Shown: positions 1 through 7,632 of the stretch, piece after piece
How positions within the stretch are numbered: the stretch's first letter is position 1
Layout: every line of letters begins with the position of its first letter
Origin: an uncultured Pseudoalteromonas sp.
GTDB taxonomy: Bacteria; Pseudomonadota; Gammaproteobacteria; Enterobacterales; Alteromonadaceae
DNA length: 64,000 bases
Direction: 5' to 3'
Assembly: GCA_947493455.1 (NCBI GenBank)
Contig: CANLRB010000022.1
Span: 1 to 64,000, forward strand
Translations under genes and position numbers: made by a program
Notes under the pieces: generated by a model
Told to the model about the DNA's origin: nothing
Database searches by the model: none
What the model saw: the letters and a program-made list of their open reading frames with translations, nothing else

Positions 1-78
1 ACTTTTTACTTTTTACTTTTTACTTTTTACTTTTTACTTTTTACTTTTTACTTTTTACTTTTTACTTTTTACTTTTTT
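1..78. repeat. 7-bp tandem repeat (ACTTTTT), about 11 copies, cut by the window edge
   Basis: The first 77 bases are uninterrupted copies of ACTTTTT, ending in a slightly longer T run. The array may continue left of the window. The unit length is not a multiple of three and no reading frame uses it. Such arrays can change length by replication slippage. Its role here is unknown. Confidence 0.95.
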
Positions 79-520
79 AAACAGCTTAAACTTAACAAGT
101 ATAAAAGGGGTGTCTAATTTATACTCATGAGATTGAAGCCAAGCATGAGCACCATTAAAAAAAATAAAAACCCTACGCTCATAACTAGGTATTGAGAAAG
201 GGATCATTTTTCGAATTGTTCAGCTTTAAGCGCAGTACTTTGCAACAATCGGTTCTATCCCGAGCACACCCAATTCCCGTTCATCAAAAGTGATAAAATA
301 GCCTATTGTACGTCTTTCAATGGCGATGTTTTTTGGCTTGACTCTTTAACCTTAAACATTCGCCAACTTTACTTCTTAGCTGATATTCCACCTTGATAGG
401 TATACACCAGACTGGCACCGACTGAAAACAAGAAGTAGCTTACTATTACTGCTCTTAGTTCTTTCCAAAAAAACTATTAGCTAGGCCTTTCCTAACATAA
501 CTAAAATGGTTTAAATCCCA
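79..520. other. Intergenic stretch with no intact gene; one short coding-like remnant
   Basis: No convincing complete gene is visible between the tandem repeat and the terminator after copB. On the minus strand, 226-345 is open for 39 codons without a start codon, and the translation has protein-like composition (it contains TIGYFITFDERELGVLGIEP). This could be the tail of a decayed gene, but I do not recognise the family. The rest is AT-rich and holds nothing I can name. Confidence 0.4.
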
Positions 521-558
521 AAAAACGAAAGCTACCATCAATAATAGTTGCGGTAGCT
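521..558 (-). terminator. Rho-independent terminator after copB
   Basis: On the minus strand, AGCTACC (558-552) pairs with GGTAGCT (536-530) across a 15-nt loop and is followed by TTTCGTTTTTT. It lies about 30 bp past the copB stop, so it plausibly ends the long copper operon. Confidence 0.65.
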
Positions 559-588
559 CTCATCAAGTCAATATAGTATTTCTTCACA

Positions 589-1449
589 TCAGAGCCAGAA
601 CTTGATACCTGCAACAAAAGCAGTATCACGCGTACTTTGCCCATTTAACTTCGCAAAGTCGGCTGTATTACCAAATTTATTTGTCCACTCAACGCCAACA
701 TAGGGAGCAAACTGGCGGGTAAACTCATAACGAACCCGAAAACCAATAGCACTGCTAGATAAGCCACTACCAAGGTTATTTTGGACGTCATCCTTACCGT
801 AAAGCGTCAACTCTGCTCGTGGTTGAACAATTAACTTTTGAGTAAGTAATAGCTCATACTCAGCTTCGATCGAAAATGCACTATTACCTTGCTCTCCTAA
901 ATACGCAGTCATATCAATTTCAAACCAGTAGGGGGCTAGACCTTGTAAACCAAAAGCTAGCCATTTGCGGTTTTCACCTTCGTTATTGTAATCAAGTCGA
1001 ATACCGGCTTGTGTATCCCAATAAGCAGATATTGCGTGGCCCCATAGAAAATCTGTTTGGTTCTCCTCTAAATTACCTTCGCTAAAATCTCCCTCAGTTT
1101 TGATGACTAATCTATCAAAAGTAGTGCCATACCATGCCTGAAAGTCAAAAACACCTGCGTTTGTTTGCTCATTATATTCAAGACGATCCCCTAGTAGCGC
1201 GTAAAATGAATGCTCATCTGCCAAAGTCAGTCGTTTGTCGCTATTGAGTGCATAAGGACCTTCAGTCAATGTTGTACCTGCGGCATAAGCATGAGGGTCT
1301 CTAGCATCTTTAGGTGCATCTCCACCTTGTGCTTGCATTTTAGAATCACCCATCTCAGTCATCTCATCTTTTGCAGATACAGATACACTTATAAGGGGCA
1401 AACCTATTAATAATAGTTTTAACGTATTGGTTAGTATTAATTTTCTCAT
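589..1449 (-). CDS. copB: Copper resistance protein B, outer membrane
   Basis: A 286-residue protein of the CopB family. It has an N-terminal signal peptide (hydrophobic residues about 8-25, cleaved near SVSA), a short Met-containing polar segment, then a beta-rich body ending FVAGIKFWL, a terminal aromatic/hydrophobic strand typical of outer-membrane barrels. CopB is thought to bind copper and work with the periplasmic oxidase CopA. Here the start codon overlaps the copA stop (ATGA), so the two are translationally coupled. The Met/His-rich N-terminal stretch is shorter than in pseudomonad CopB. It is the last gene of the copper operon and is followed by a terminator. Confidence 0.93.
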   Translation of the reverse strand: MRKLILTNTLKLLLIGLPLISVSVSAKDEMTEMGDSKMQAQGGDAPKDARDPHAYAAGTTLTEGPYALNSDKRLTLADEHSFYALLGDRLEYNEQTNAGVFDFQAWYGTTFDRLVIKTEGDFSEGNLEENQTDFLWGHAISAYWDTQAGIRLDYNNEGENRKWLAFGLQGLAPYWFEIDMTAYLGEQGNSAFSIEAEYELLLTQKLIVQPRAELTLYGKDDVQNNLGSGLSSSAIGFRVRYEFTRQFAPYVGVEWTNKFGNTADFAKLNGQSTRDTAFVAGIKFWL

Positions 1450-3290
1450 GATACAACTACCTCTCTAAACATACCTGCATCCATGTGGAATAATAAATGG
1501 CAATGCCATGCCCAGCGACCTACGTCATGAGGTGTTGTTAAAAAACTAATTCTTTGCGCTGGTTGTACAGGGATAGTATGGCGACGAACCTGTACATCAC
1601 CTTTTTCATTCTCCAAATCGCTCCACATACCATGCAGGTGCATTGGATGTGTCATCATTGTATCGTTTTGTAAAATAACTCTTAAACGTTGATTATGCTT
1701 CATGTGAACTGGCGTGCTTTTTCCAAATTCCAAGCCATCAAATGACCAGCTATAACGCTCCATGTTTCCAGTTAAATGTAATTCAATTTCAGCCTCTGGC
1801 TCTTGCTGGTTTGTAATTCCCTCAAGAGAATGTAAATCTGCAAGTGTTAAAACACGGCGTCCATTTTTACGTAAACCTATACCGGGATCATCAAGGTTTG
1901 TTCTAGGCATATCAACACGCATATCAACAGAAGCTCCATACTCTGTTTTTGCATGACGCACTTTAGTGCTAGCAACAGCTAATGGGTTTTTAGTCATTCC
2001 ATGTTTACTATGATCCATTGCCATCGCTCCATGACCCATTGCCATCGCTCCATGACCCATTGCACTATGATCCATTTTATTAGAATTCATGCCCGACATA
2101 CCTGCCGTATCAGCCATTGTAGAATGCACACTATCATGGGTCATATTGCCCATCATATCTGTCATCGTTAACCACTCAACGGGGTCTAAAGAAGGTACTG
2201 GTGCATCAACGTTAGGTGCCATTGATAAAGTACCTTTAGCATAACCTGAGCGATCCATGCTTTGTGCAAAAATCGTATATGCGTCATTTTTTGGCTCGAC
2301 AAGTACATCATAAGTTTCACCGGGACCAAATCTAAATTCATCTACTGTCACAGGTTCAACATTTTGTCCATCAGCTTGTACAACTGTTAACTTCAGCTCA
2401 GGTATTCTTACATCAAAAAACGTATTGCTAGAACCGTTAATAAATCTAAGCCTAACCTTTTCGCCAGCTTTAAACATTCCACGCCAATTTGTCAAAGGCG
2501 CACAACCATTCATTAAAAAAGTCATTGCAGATGCTGATAAGTCTGCAAGATCTGTAGGGTTCATTCTCATTTTATTCCACATTTCCCGGCGTTGTAGCGC
2601 ATTTGAAACGCTGCTATTTGAAATGTCATCAAAAAACTCTGGAACAGTAGGTTGATTAAAGTTAAATACATCGCTCTGTACTTTTAACTTGCGAAACAAA
2701 TCCATTGGGTCATCATCAGTCCAATCAGACAATTGGATGACATGCTCATTGTCAGCACTAATAATATCCTTTTCTCTTGGCTCAATAATTAATGCGCCGT
2801 ACATACCTGTCATTTCTTGAAAACCACTGTGTGAGTGATACCAATATGTGCCGCTTTGTTGCAGCTTAAATTTATAAACAAAGGTTTCACCCGGCATTAT
2901 ACCTTTAAAGCTAATACCCGGTACGCCATCCATTTGATACGGAAGAATGATCCCATGCCAATGAATTGAACTCGGCACTGATAATTTATTCGTTACCCTG
3001 ATAGTAACGTCATCACCTTCTCTGAGGCGCAAGGTAGGAGCTGGTATTGAGCCATTGATTGTTGTAGCCATTCTTACAACACCTGTGAAGTTTACTGGTG
3101 ACTCATCTATCACCAGATCTATGACTTCCCCACTTAGTTCGGGCGCAGTACCTGTTGAAGTTCCAGCAAGCAAAGATGAAGCTGCATGAAGAACACTTGG
3201 AAAAGCAGCTAATACACCGCCAGCAGCTAATCCTTGTACAAAGCGTCTACGTGGCGTAGAAACTTGATGTAATGGATTGTTATTTCTCAT
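1446..3290 (-). CDS. copA: Multicopper oxidase CopA, copper resistance
   Basis: A 614-residue periplasmic multicopper oxidase, probably oxidising Cu(I) to less toxic Cu(II). A twin-arginine signal is at residues 14-16 (PRRRF), implying export of the folded protein by Tat. The copper-site motifs are all present: HWHG (about 110-113), YHSHSG (151-156), HPMHLHG, and near the C terminus HCHLLFHMDAGM, which supplies the type 1 and type 2/3 ligands. A Met/His-rich linker (about residues 375-435) should bind extra copper and carries an exact 21-bp repeat. The start is preceded by GGAGAG. It overlaps copB by 4 bp and follows the NTF2-like gene by 27 bp. Confidence 0.96.
   Translation of the reverse strand: MRNNNPLHQVSTPRRRFVQGLAAGGVLAAFPSVLHAASSLLAGTSTGTAPELSGEVIDLVIDESPVNFTGVVRMATTINGSIPAPTLRLREGDDVTIRVTNKLSVPSSIHWHGIILPYQMDGVPGISFKGIMPGETFVYKFKLQQSGTYWYHSHSGFQEMTGMYGALIIEPREKDIISADNEHVIQLSDWTDDDPMDLFRKLKVQSDVFNFNQPTVPEFFDDISNSSVSNALQRREMWNKMRMNPTDLADLSASAMTFLMNGCAPLTNWRGMFKAGEKVRLRFINGSSNTFFDVRIPELKLTVVQADGQNVEPVTVDEFRFGPGETYDVLVEPKNDAYTIFAQSMDRSGYAKGTLSMAPNVDAPVPSLDPVEWLTMTDMMGNMTHDSVHSTMADTAGMSGMNSNKMDHSAMGHGAMAMGHGAMAMDHSKHGMTKNPLAVASTKVRHAKTEYGASVDMRVDMPRTNLDDPGIGLRKNGRRVLTLADLHSLEGITNQQEPEAEIELHLTGNMERYSWSFDGLEFGKSTPVHMKHNQRLRVILQNDTMMTHPMHLHGMWSDLENEKGDVQVRRHTIPVQPAQRISFLTTPHDVGRWAWHCHLLFHMDAGMFREVVVS
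2015..2063. repeat. 21-bp direct repeat inside the copA Met-rich linker
   Basis: The 21-bp unit beginning CCATTGCCATCG occurs at 2015-2035 and, exactly repeated, at 2036-2056, followed by a partial third copy. Seven codons per unit encode MGHGAMA on the minus strand, so a change in copy number would keep the frame and alter the number of Met/His ligands in CopA. Confidence 0.9.
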
Positions 3291-3317
3291 TTTACTCTCC
3301 GTTGTTTGAACAATAAA

Positions 3318-3782
3318 TTAATGTGACCAATGAATGTGCTTGATTTTCCATTCACCGTTTTGCTTTTCGAGAACCATTGTTTCCATGCCTTGATAATCAC
3401 GCTCTTTGCCTTTGTATGTACCTTGAGTGTGGCTACGTGAAGCAGATATAGCGGTGTTTCCAAGTACCGTCACTTGGTGTTCTAGTGTTTTGCTCTTCAC
3501 AGAAGCGAGATATTTCATATCCGACAGCATATGGTGATGGGCGTATTCATCAGCACTTCTTTCAACACGACCTCCCTCGTAGATGGTCACATCATCAGCC
3601 AACTGTGCTCTTGCTAGATCCTTATTACCCGTTTCTAGTGCTTGATGAAATGCCAAAACAACTTTTGCGGCAGGGGTATCTATACCTTTAAACAAACCTT
3701 TGTCTTTGTTCTTATCACCATGAGCGCTTGCTGCGAAGCTAAACGTCATTAATAAAACGAGTAATATATTTATTGTTTTCAT
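3318..3782 (-). CDS. Periplasmic NTF2-like (DUF4440/SnoaL-type) protein
   Basis: A 154-residue protein with a signal peptide (residues 1-20, AASA-HGDK). The body has the NTF2-like cone fold pattern: an N-terminal helix (VVLAFHQALETGN), an LADDVTIYEGG strand, and a C-terminal ending in NGEWKIKHIHWSH. Proteins of this kind are often found next to copA, copC and copD, but their activity is not established. The mature N terminus (HGDKNKDK) and the HHH cluster around residue 83 could bind metal, which is inference. It sits between copD (21 bp) and copA (27 bp) in the same operon. Confidence 0.75.
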   Translation of the reverse strand: MKTINILLVLLMTFSFAASAHGDKNKDKGLFKGIDTPAAKVVLAFHQALETGNKDLARAQLADDVTIYEGGRVERSADEYAHHHMLSDMKYLASVKSKTLEHQVTVLGNTAISASRSHTQGTYKGKERDYQGMETMVLEKQNGEWKIKHIHWSH

Positions 3783-3803
3783 TTTTATTTTCTCTTTTAA
3801 GTT

Positions 3804-4700
3804 TTAATTTGCAGGGCCAACAACACTAGTAAGTCCAGCCGTTACAGATAAAATGGCAAAAGCTACTACCATTTCTATCGAGATAGATTTAGATAGTGCT
3901 TCTCTGCCATCTTTATTTTTAAGTTGTGGGACGAGTTTTAATTTATGCTTAGCTGCGATGCCCAATATCGAAGTCACGAGAGCTAATTTAAGTAACAGTG
4001 TTTGCCCATAGCTTGAACTAAACATTTCTTCAACATTTCCGACTAATTGAAAAGCTAACCAAAGGCCAGCAATTAACAATAGACTCACCGCGATACTTGC
4101 TTGCCTTCCAAACTTGTCCATCAATGAGTAGAGCTGCTCATAGTCCGGTTCATGGCAAGCTTGTTTAAGTGGAAACAACGCTCCGAACCACCAAGCCATA
4201 ACAAGCACATGGAGCATCAGCAATATTTTTTCGAACACTCCTAGCTCAGATACATGGCCGATAAAGGTAAAGGTGTAGGAAAGCACTATAAGGCTAAGCC
4301 CTAAAATGCTTTGTTTTATGCAGTTGCTCAGCACCACAGATTTGAATTTAATGTGTGACGTTATCGCAAATATCGCTAGAACTAATCCAAGACCTCTAAG
4401 TAAAGTTCCATCACCGATAGAAGAGTCCCACATTATGTCTAAAATATCAGGGTCAAAAGCTCCTTGAATGCCTTCTTCTGCCATCGCACCAGTACTAGCG
4501 AAGAACCAAACACCATTAGCAATCAAAGCGACGAAAATCGAAGCCCTTATCCATTTTAGGTTCGCTATTACCGAATTGTTATGAGATTCGTTGTGCTTAA
4601 AAATTTGCCTGAAAAATGTATAACCAGCAATACAGGCAAAGCCGACGTAAAATACAATTTTTGACAATACAATGACTGTATTCCAGATATACATTTCCAT
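3804..4700 (-). CDS. copD: Copper resistance protein D, inner membrane
   Basis: A polytopic protein of about 298 residues with some eight hydrophobic helices and a C-terminal CopD domain (helices around IAVSLLLIAGLWLAF and LLKLALVTSILGIAA). CopD is proposed to move copper across the inner membrane together with periplasmic CopC, and copC lies directly upstream. I place the start at the ATG at 4700 because GGAG lies 8 bp upstream; a GTG three codons earlier (4709) is possible. The membrane His/Met residues expected of the family are present in part (HVSELGVFEK, MLHVLVMAWWFGALF). Confidence 0.88.
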   Translation of the reverse strand: MEMYIWNTVIVLSKIVFYVGFACIAGYTFFRQIFKHNESHNNSVIANLKWIRASIFVALIANGVWFFASTGAMAEEGIQGAFDPDILDIMWDSSIGDGTLLRGLGLVLAIFAITSHIKFKSVVLSNCIKQSILGLSLIVLSYTFTFIGHVSELGVFEKILLMLHVLVMAWWFGALFPLKQACHEPDYEQLYSLMDKFGRQASIAVSLLLIAGLWLAFQLVGNVEEMFSSSYGQTLLLKLALVTSILGIAAKHKLKLVPQLKNKDGREALSKSISIEMVVAFAILSVTAGLTSVVGPAN

Positions 4701-4718
4701 AGCAATCACTCCATTAGA

Positions 4719-5066
4719 TTAGTGGACCATAAAGCCAAAGCTATCTTTCATTTTATGTCCATCTTTACCTAAGAAAGTCACATCAACTATATAGTTCGCA
4801 GGTGTTAGCTTCGGTAGTTTCCATGTAAATTCAGTACTGGCTTCTTTTAAAGGCTTAAAACCAAAGTTAATTTTTTCGCCTTGCTTATTTTTCAAAGTAA
4901 TTTTGACTACACGAACCTCTTTGCTAAATACCAACGTTAACTCTTCTGGAGTCTTCATTAGCATTGCATTATCAGCAGGCACGCTTTTTTCAAGATGCAC
5001 ATGCGCAAACACCGCACTACTAAAAACAACGCTGATTACGGTTAAAAATTTTATTAATGTTTTCAT
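4719..5066 (-). CDS. copC: Copper resistance protein CopC, periplasmic copper-binding
   Basis: A small secreted protein of 115 residues, starting at the ATG at 5066 (GAGGT lies 7 bp upstream). The signal peptide ends FAHVHLEKSVPA, so a histidine lies at or next to the mature N terminus, as in CopC proteins where the N-terminal His is a Cu(II) ligand. The beta-sandwich signatures LTLVFSKEV and DGHKMKDSFGFMVH are clear, with a further His in the C-terminal strand. The Met-rich Cu(I) site of Pseudomonas CopC is not obvious, suggesting a Cu(II)-only CopC. It is translated just before copD. Confidence 0.92.
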   Translation of the reverse strand: MKTLIKFLTVISVVFSSAVFAHVHLEKSVPADNAMLMKTPEELTLVFSKEVRVVKITLKNKQGEKINFGFKPLKEASTEFTWKLPKLTPANYIVDVTFLGKDGHKMKDSFGFMVH

Positions 5067-5092
5067 ATTTACCTCTATTTTTAATTTAGGAA

Positions 5093-6925
5093 TTAACGAC
5101 AAAACTTGTCTTTGAAAATTTGATTACTGGGTATACCAACGTCTGCAATTATGCTTTCTAGCTCATTCATCATTGCTTCAGGACCACATAAGTAAAACTC
5201 TGTTGAAAAGGCTTCTATTCCTTTAACCAAATGAGTCAATAGCACATGCTGCACATAGCCTGAGTGTCCTTCCCATTGTTCTGAAGGGTTAGAAAGTGTA
5301 GGAATATAAGAAAAATTTTTATGCTGCTCACTCAACAAGTTCAACTCGTTGTGATACAGCAAATCATCTTCAGTTCGAGCACCATAGATGAGTGCCATAT
5401 CACCTTGAAAATGGTGCTTTTTCAACTGTTCAAAAATAATGGATCTCAGTGGGGCAAGTCCTGAACCAGCACCAATAAAGATGCGACGAACCTTTTTATT
5501 TGAAGTAGCGTAAAAATCAGAAAAAGGACCTTTTGCGATTATCGTTTCACCCACTTGTAGTGAACCTAAATAGCTTGAACCTATACCTGCTCTAAAACCA
5601 TCCTTAGCAGTTTGCCAGCGGATATTAAACGTTAACTCATCTGATTCCTCGTCAAAGTTAACTAATGAGTAGTGACGAGTTACACCGTCATGAGAAAATC
5701 TTCCATGAGAGTAACTTTCCCAGTATTTTTCATAGTTCTCTGGCATATCATCTGGGCGTAAACTATTCATCCCTGCTGGCACTTCAAATTGCATATATGC
5801 ACCAGCTTTAAATGCCAATCGTTTTCCTGATTTCACTTTAAACTTCACTTCCTTGATAAAAGGAGTAATGAAGTTAGTCGCAACCACAACTAGCTCATGA
5901 TTTTCAATATTGAGATCCGTATTAACTTCAATTGAGCTAATTTCAGAGAACCGATGCTGACACCCTAACCGATAACCTTCCTTTAGCTGCTCATCTGATA
6001 AATGTTCCTGCTCAGAAAGTGTGATAGGTAATTGAGTTGAACTTAAGAACATGCATTTGCCACATGTACCGCCGCCACCACAACTTGACGATAGGTATAC
6101 GTGTGAACTTGCTAGTCCTTCTAATACTGTTGAATTAGCATCTGCTGAGACGTCGGCGATAGTATTTTCATTGGAAAAAGTCACTGATACTTTTTGCCTG
6201 TTGCTGCCCCAACTTAGCTTCAGCAAACCATTTTGATACTGTTGTATCAGCCAAGTAACACCAGTAACTGAAAGGAATAGCGTTGCAAAAGCAAATGCAA
6301 TGATCAACCAATGGTTAAATCCGCCAGAATTGCCATAGTCCATAAAGTGAAGCTTCATCATCAGATCTTTCAATCTGAAATCATCATTGGCATGGCGAAG
6401 CACTTGGCCTGTAATACTATCTAAATAAATAGTTGTATTATTCTCATCCTCAACGACAACTTGCCACATAGGATTTTGTTGCCTTACGTGATCAGAAAAT
6501 GGGGGCTGAGATAACACTGGAGTAGCTAGCTTGCCCTCACCTGAGTAAGAGTTTTTTGCCAAAGTTAGTACTTGTTCTTCAGACAGATTAAATGGCTTTC
6601 CTGTTACAGCATCAAATAGCTTTGAGTGGCGTTCTTGGTAGCTATGCTGGCCCTTATCGAACACAAAATGATAGTAAGGCTGATGTAAAATCCATATAAG
6701 TTTTACTTCTTGAGGTGCTTCACTAGTAATGTCTTTAATAGGTGTAAAGATAAAGTCTGTAATGTTACCTTCAAGATGAGAATGAACTCTAAGCTCATTA
6801 CCACTGGCTTTACTGTGATCCATCAAATTGAAGTAAAGACCCGTTCCCAACCAAATAAGCAGTTGTAAACCAACAAATAAAGAAAGCCATTTGTGTACCG
6901 ATGTATTTAACTTGAATAGTCGCAT
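5093..6925 (-). CDS. PepSY membrane protein fused to a 2Fe-2S ferredoxin/FAD/NAD(P)H reductase
   Basis: A 610-residue fusion. Residues 1-235 hold a PepSY-type membrane module (helices about 11-32 and 205-228, with periplasmic PepSY-like stretches between). Residues 245-335 are a plant-type 2Fe-2S ferredoxin domain with cysteines C282, C288, C291 and C322. The C-terminal half is a ferredoxin-NADP reductase module: RHYSLVN for FAD, GAGSGLAPLRS for the nucleotide, and FYLCGPEAMM. It resembles the NqrF reductase half. The topology would carry electrons from cytosolic NAD(P)H into or across the membrane, so a role as a copper (or ferric) reductase in this operon is inferred. The start is ATG in TGATG, sharing one base with the upstream PepSY stop. 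Confidence 0.85.
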   Translation of the reverse strand: MRLFKLNTSVHKWLSLFVGLQLLIWLGTGLYFNLMDHSKASGNELRVHSHLEGNITDFIFTPIKDITSEAPQEVKLIWILHQPYYHFVFDKGQHSYQERHSKLFDAVTGKPFNLSEEQVLTLAKNSYSGEGKLATPVLSQPPFSDHVRQQNPMWQVVVEDENNTTIYLDSITGQVLRHANDDFRLKDLMMKLHFMDYGNSGGFNHWLIIAFAFATLFLSVTGVTWLIQQYQNGLLKLSWGSNRQKVSVTFSNENTIADVSADANSTVLEGLASSHVYLSSSCGGGGTCGKCMFLSSTQLPITLSEQEHLSDEQLKEGYRLGCQHRFSEISSIEVNTDLNIENHELVVVATNFITPFIKEVKFKVKSGKRLAFKAGAYMQFEVPAGMNSLRPDDMPENYEKYWESYSHGRFSHDGVTRHYSLVNFDEESDELTFNIRWQTAKDGFRAGIGSSYLGSLQVGETIIAKGPFSDFYATSNKKVRRIFIGAGSGLAPLRSIIFEQLKKHHFQGDMALIYGARTEDDLLYHNELNLLSEQHKNFSYIPTLSNPSEQWEGHSGYVQHVLLTHLVKGIEAFSTEFYLCGPEAMMNELESIIADVGIPSNQIFKDKFCR

Positions 6926-7632
6926 CAAATGACTCCCTTTTTATTTGGAGAAAGCACTCGATAATAAGTCAATACAGCGCCAGTAATTGCGCCCATTAGA
7001 CCTAGAGTTGCAACTAAGAACAAAAACCAGTTAGATACGTTTTCTCCATCATCGTAATCCATAATGTGAAAACGCCACATCCAATCGAACAAGCGCCAGT
7101 AATCATGTCGCTTGGCAACAATTGCCCCTGTTTGTTGACTTATATAAAATGTCGGTGTGGCGAATTGGTCAAACGTTACTCTCCAAACGGGTAAGTGTCT
7201 TGGCGACAACTCAGCAGGCATATCTGTGACTGATTGAATCAGCCTTATGCCGTTGATTTCATGATTCATTACGTAGTGGTAATGCGCGATTTCTTTAGCT
7301 TTGAATTCATCAACAGGTGGACGAACAGCCCCAGTTTTAGCATCAATTGCTACTTTCCCCTGTTCTCCATTAATAAAAGAATACAAAGGACGGCCCATGC
7401 TTTGAGTAAGTGTGACTTGGCTAGCTTCAGGGTAATTCGCAGCTAGCTTTGCAATGGAGTAATCCACACTAGCTAAATCAATCTTGGCTTCATCACTTAT
7501 AGCCAAGGTTTCGCCGTGTATATAGTGAATATCCATACTCACCATATACACGCCAGTAATAGACCAGAAAAGGAACTGTACTCCCACAAAAGCCATTAGC
7601 CATTTATGGTACTTCCTAACTCTGCTAAGCAT
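6925..7632 (-). CDS. PepSY domain-containing membrane protein
   Basis: A 235-residue protein with a helix near each end (about 10-32 and 203-227) and two PepSY-like periplasmic repeats between them (for example GKVAIDAKTGAVRPP and PTFYISQQTGAIVAKR). The pattern matches the N-terminal half of the adjacent fused reductase: both start with K/HKWL...VGVQ/GLQ and both have an HxMDYxD/N motif before the last helix. It is probably a partner subunit of that reductase. It overlaps cusA by 8 bp upstream and the reductase by one base downstream. Confidence 0.8.
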   Translation of the reverse strand: MLSRVRKYHKWLMAFVGVQFLFWSITGVYMVSMDIHYIHGETLAISDEAKIDLASVDYSIAKLAANYPEASQVTLTQSMGRPLYSFINGEQGKVAIDAKTGAVRPPVDEFKAKEIAHYHYVMNHEINGIRLIQSVTDMPAELSPRHLPVWRVTFDQFATPTFYISQQTGAIVAKRHDYWRLFDWMWRFHIMDYDDGENVSNWFLFLVATLGLMGAITGAVLTYYRVLSPNKKGVI

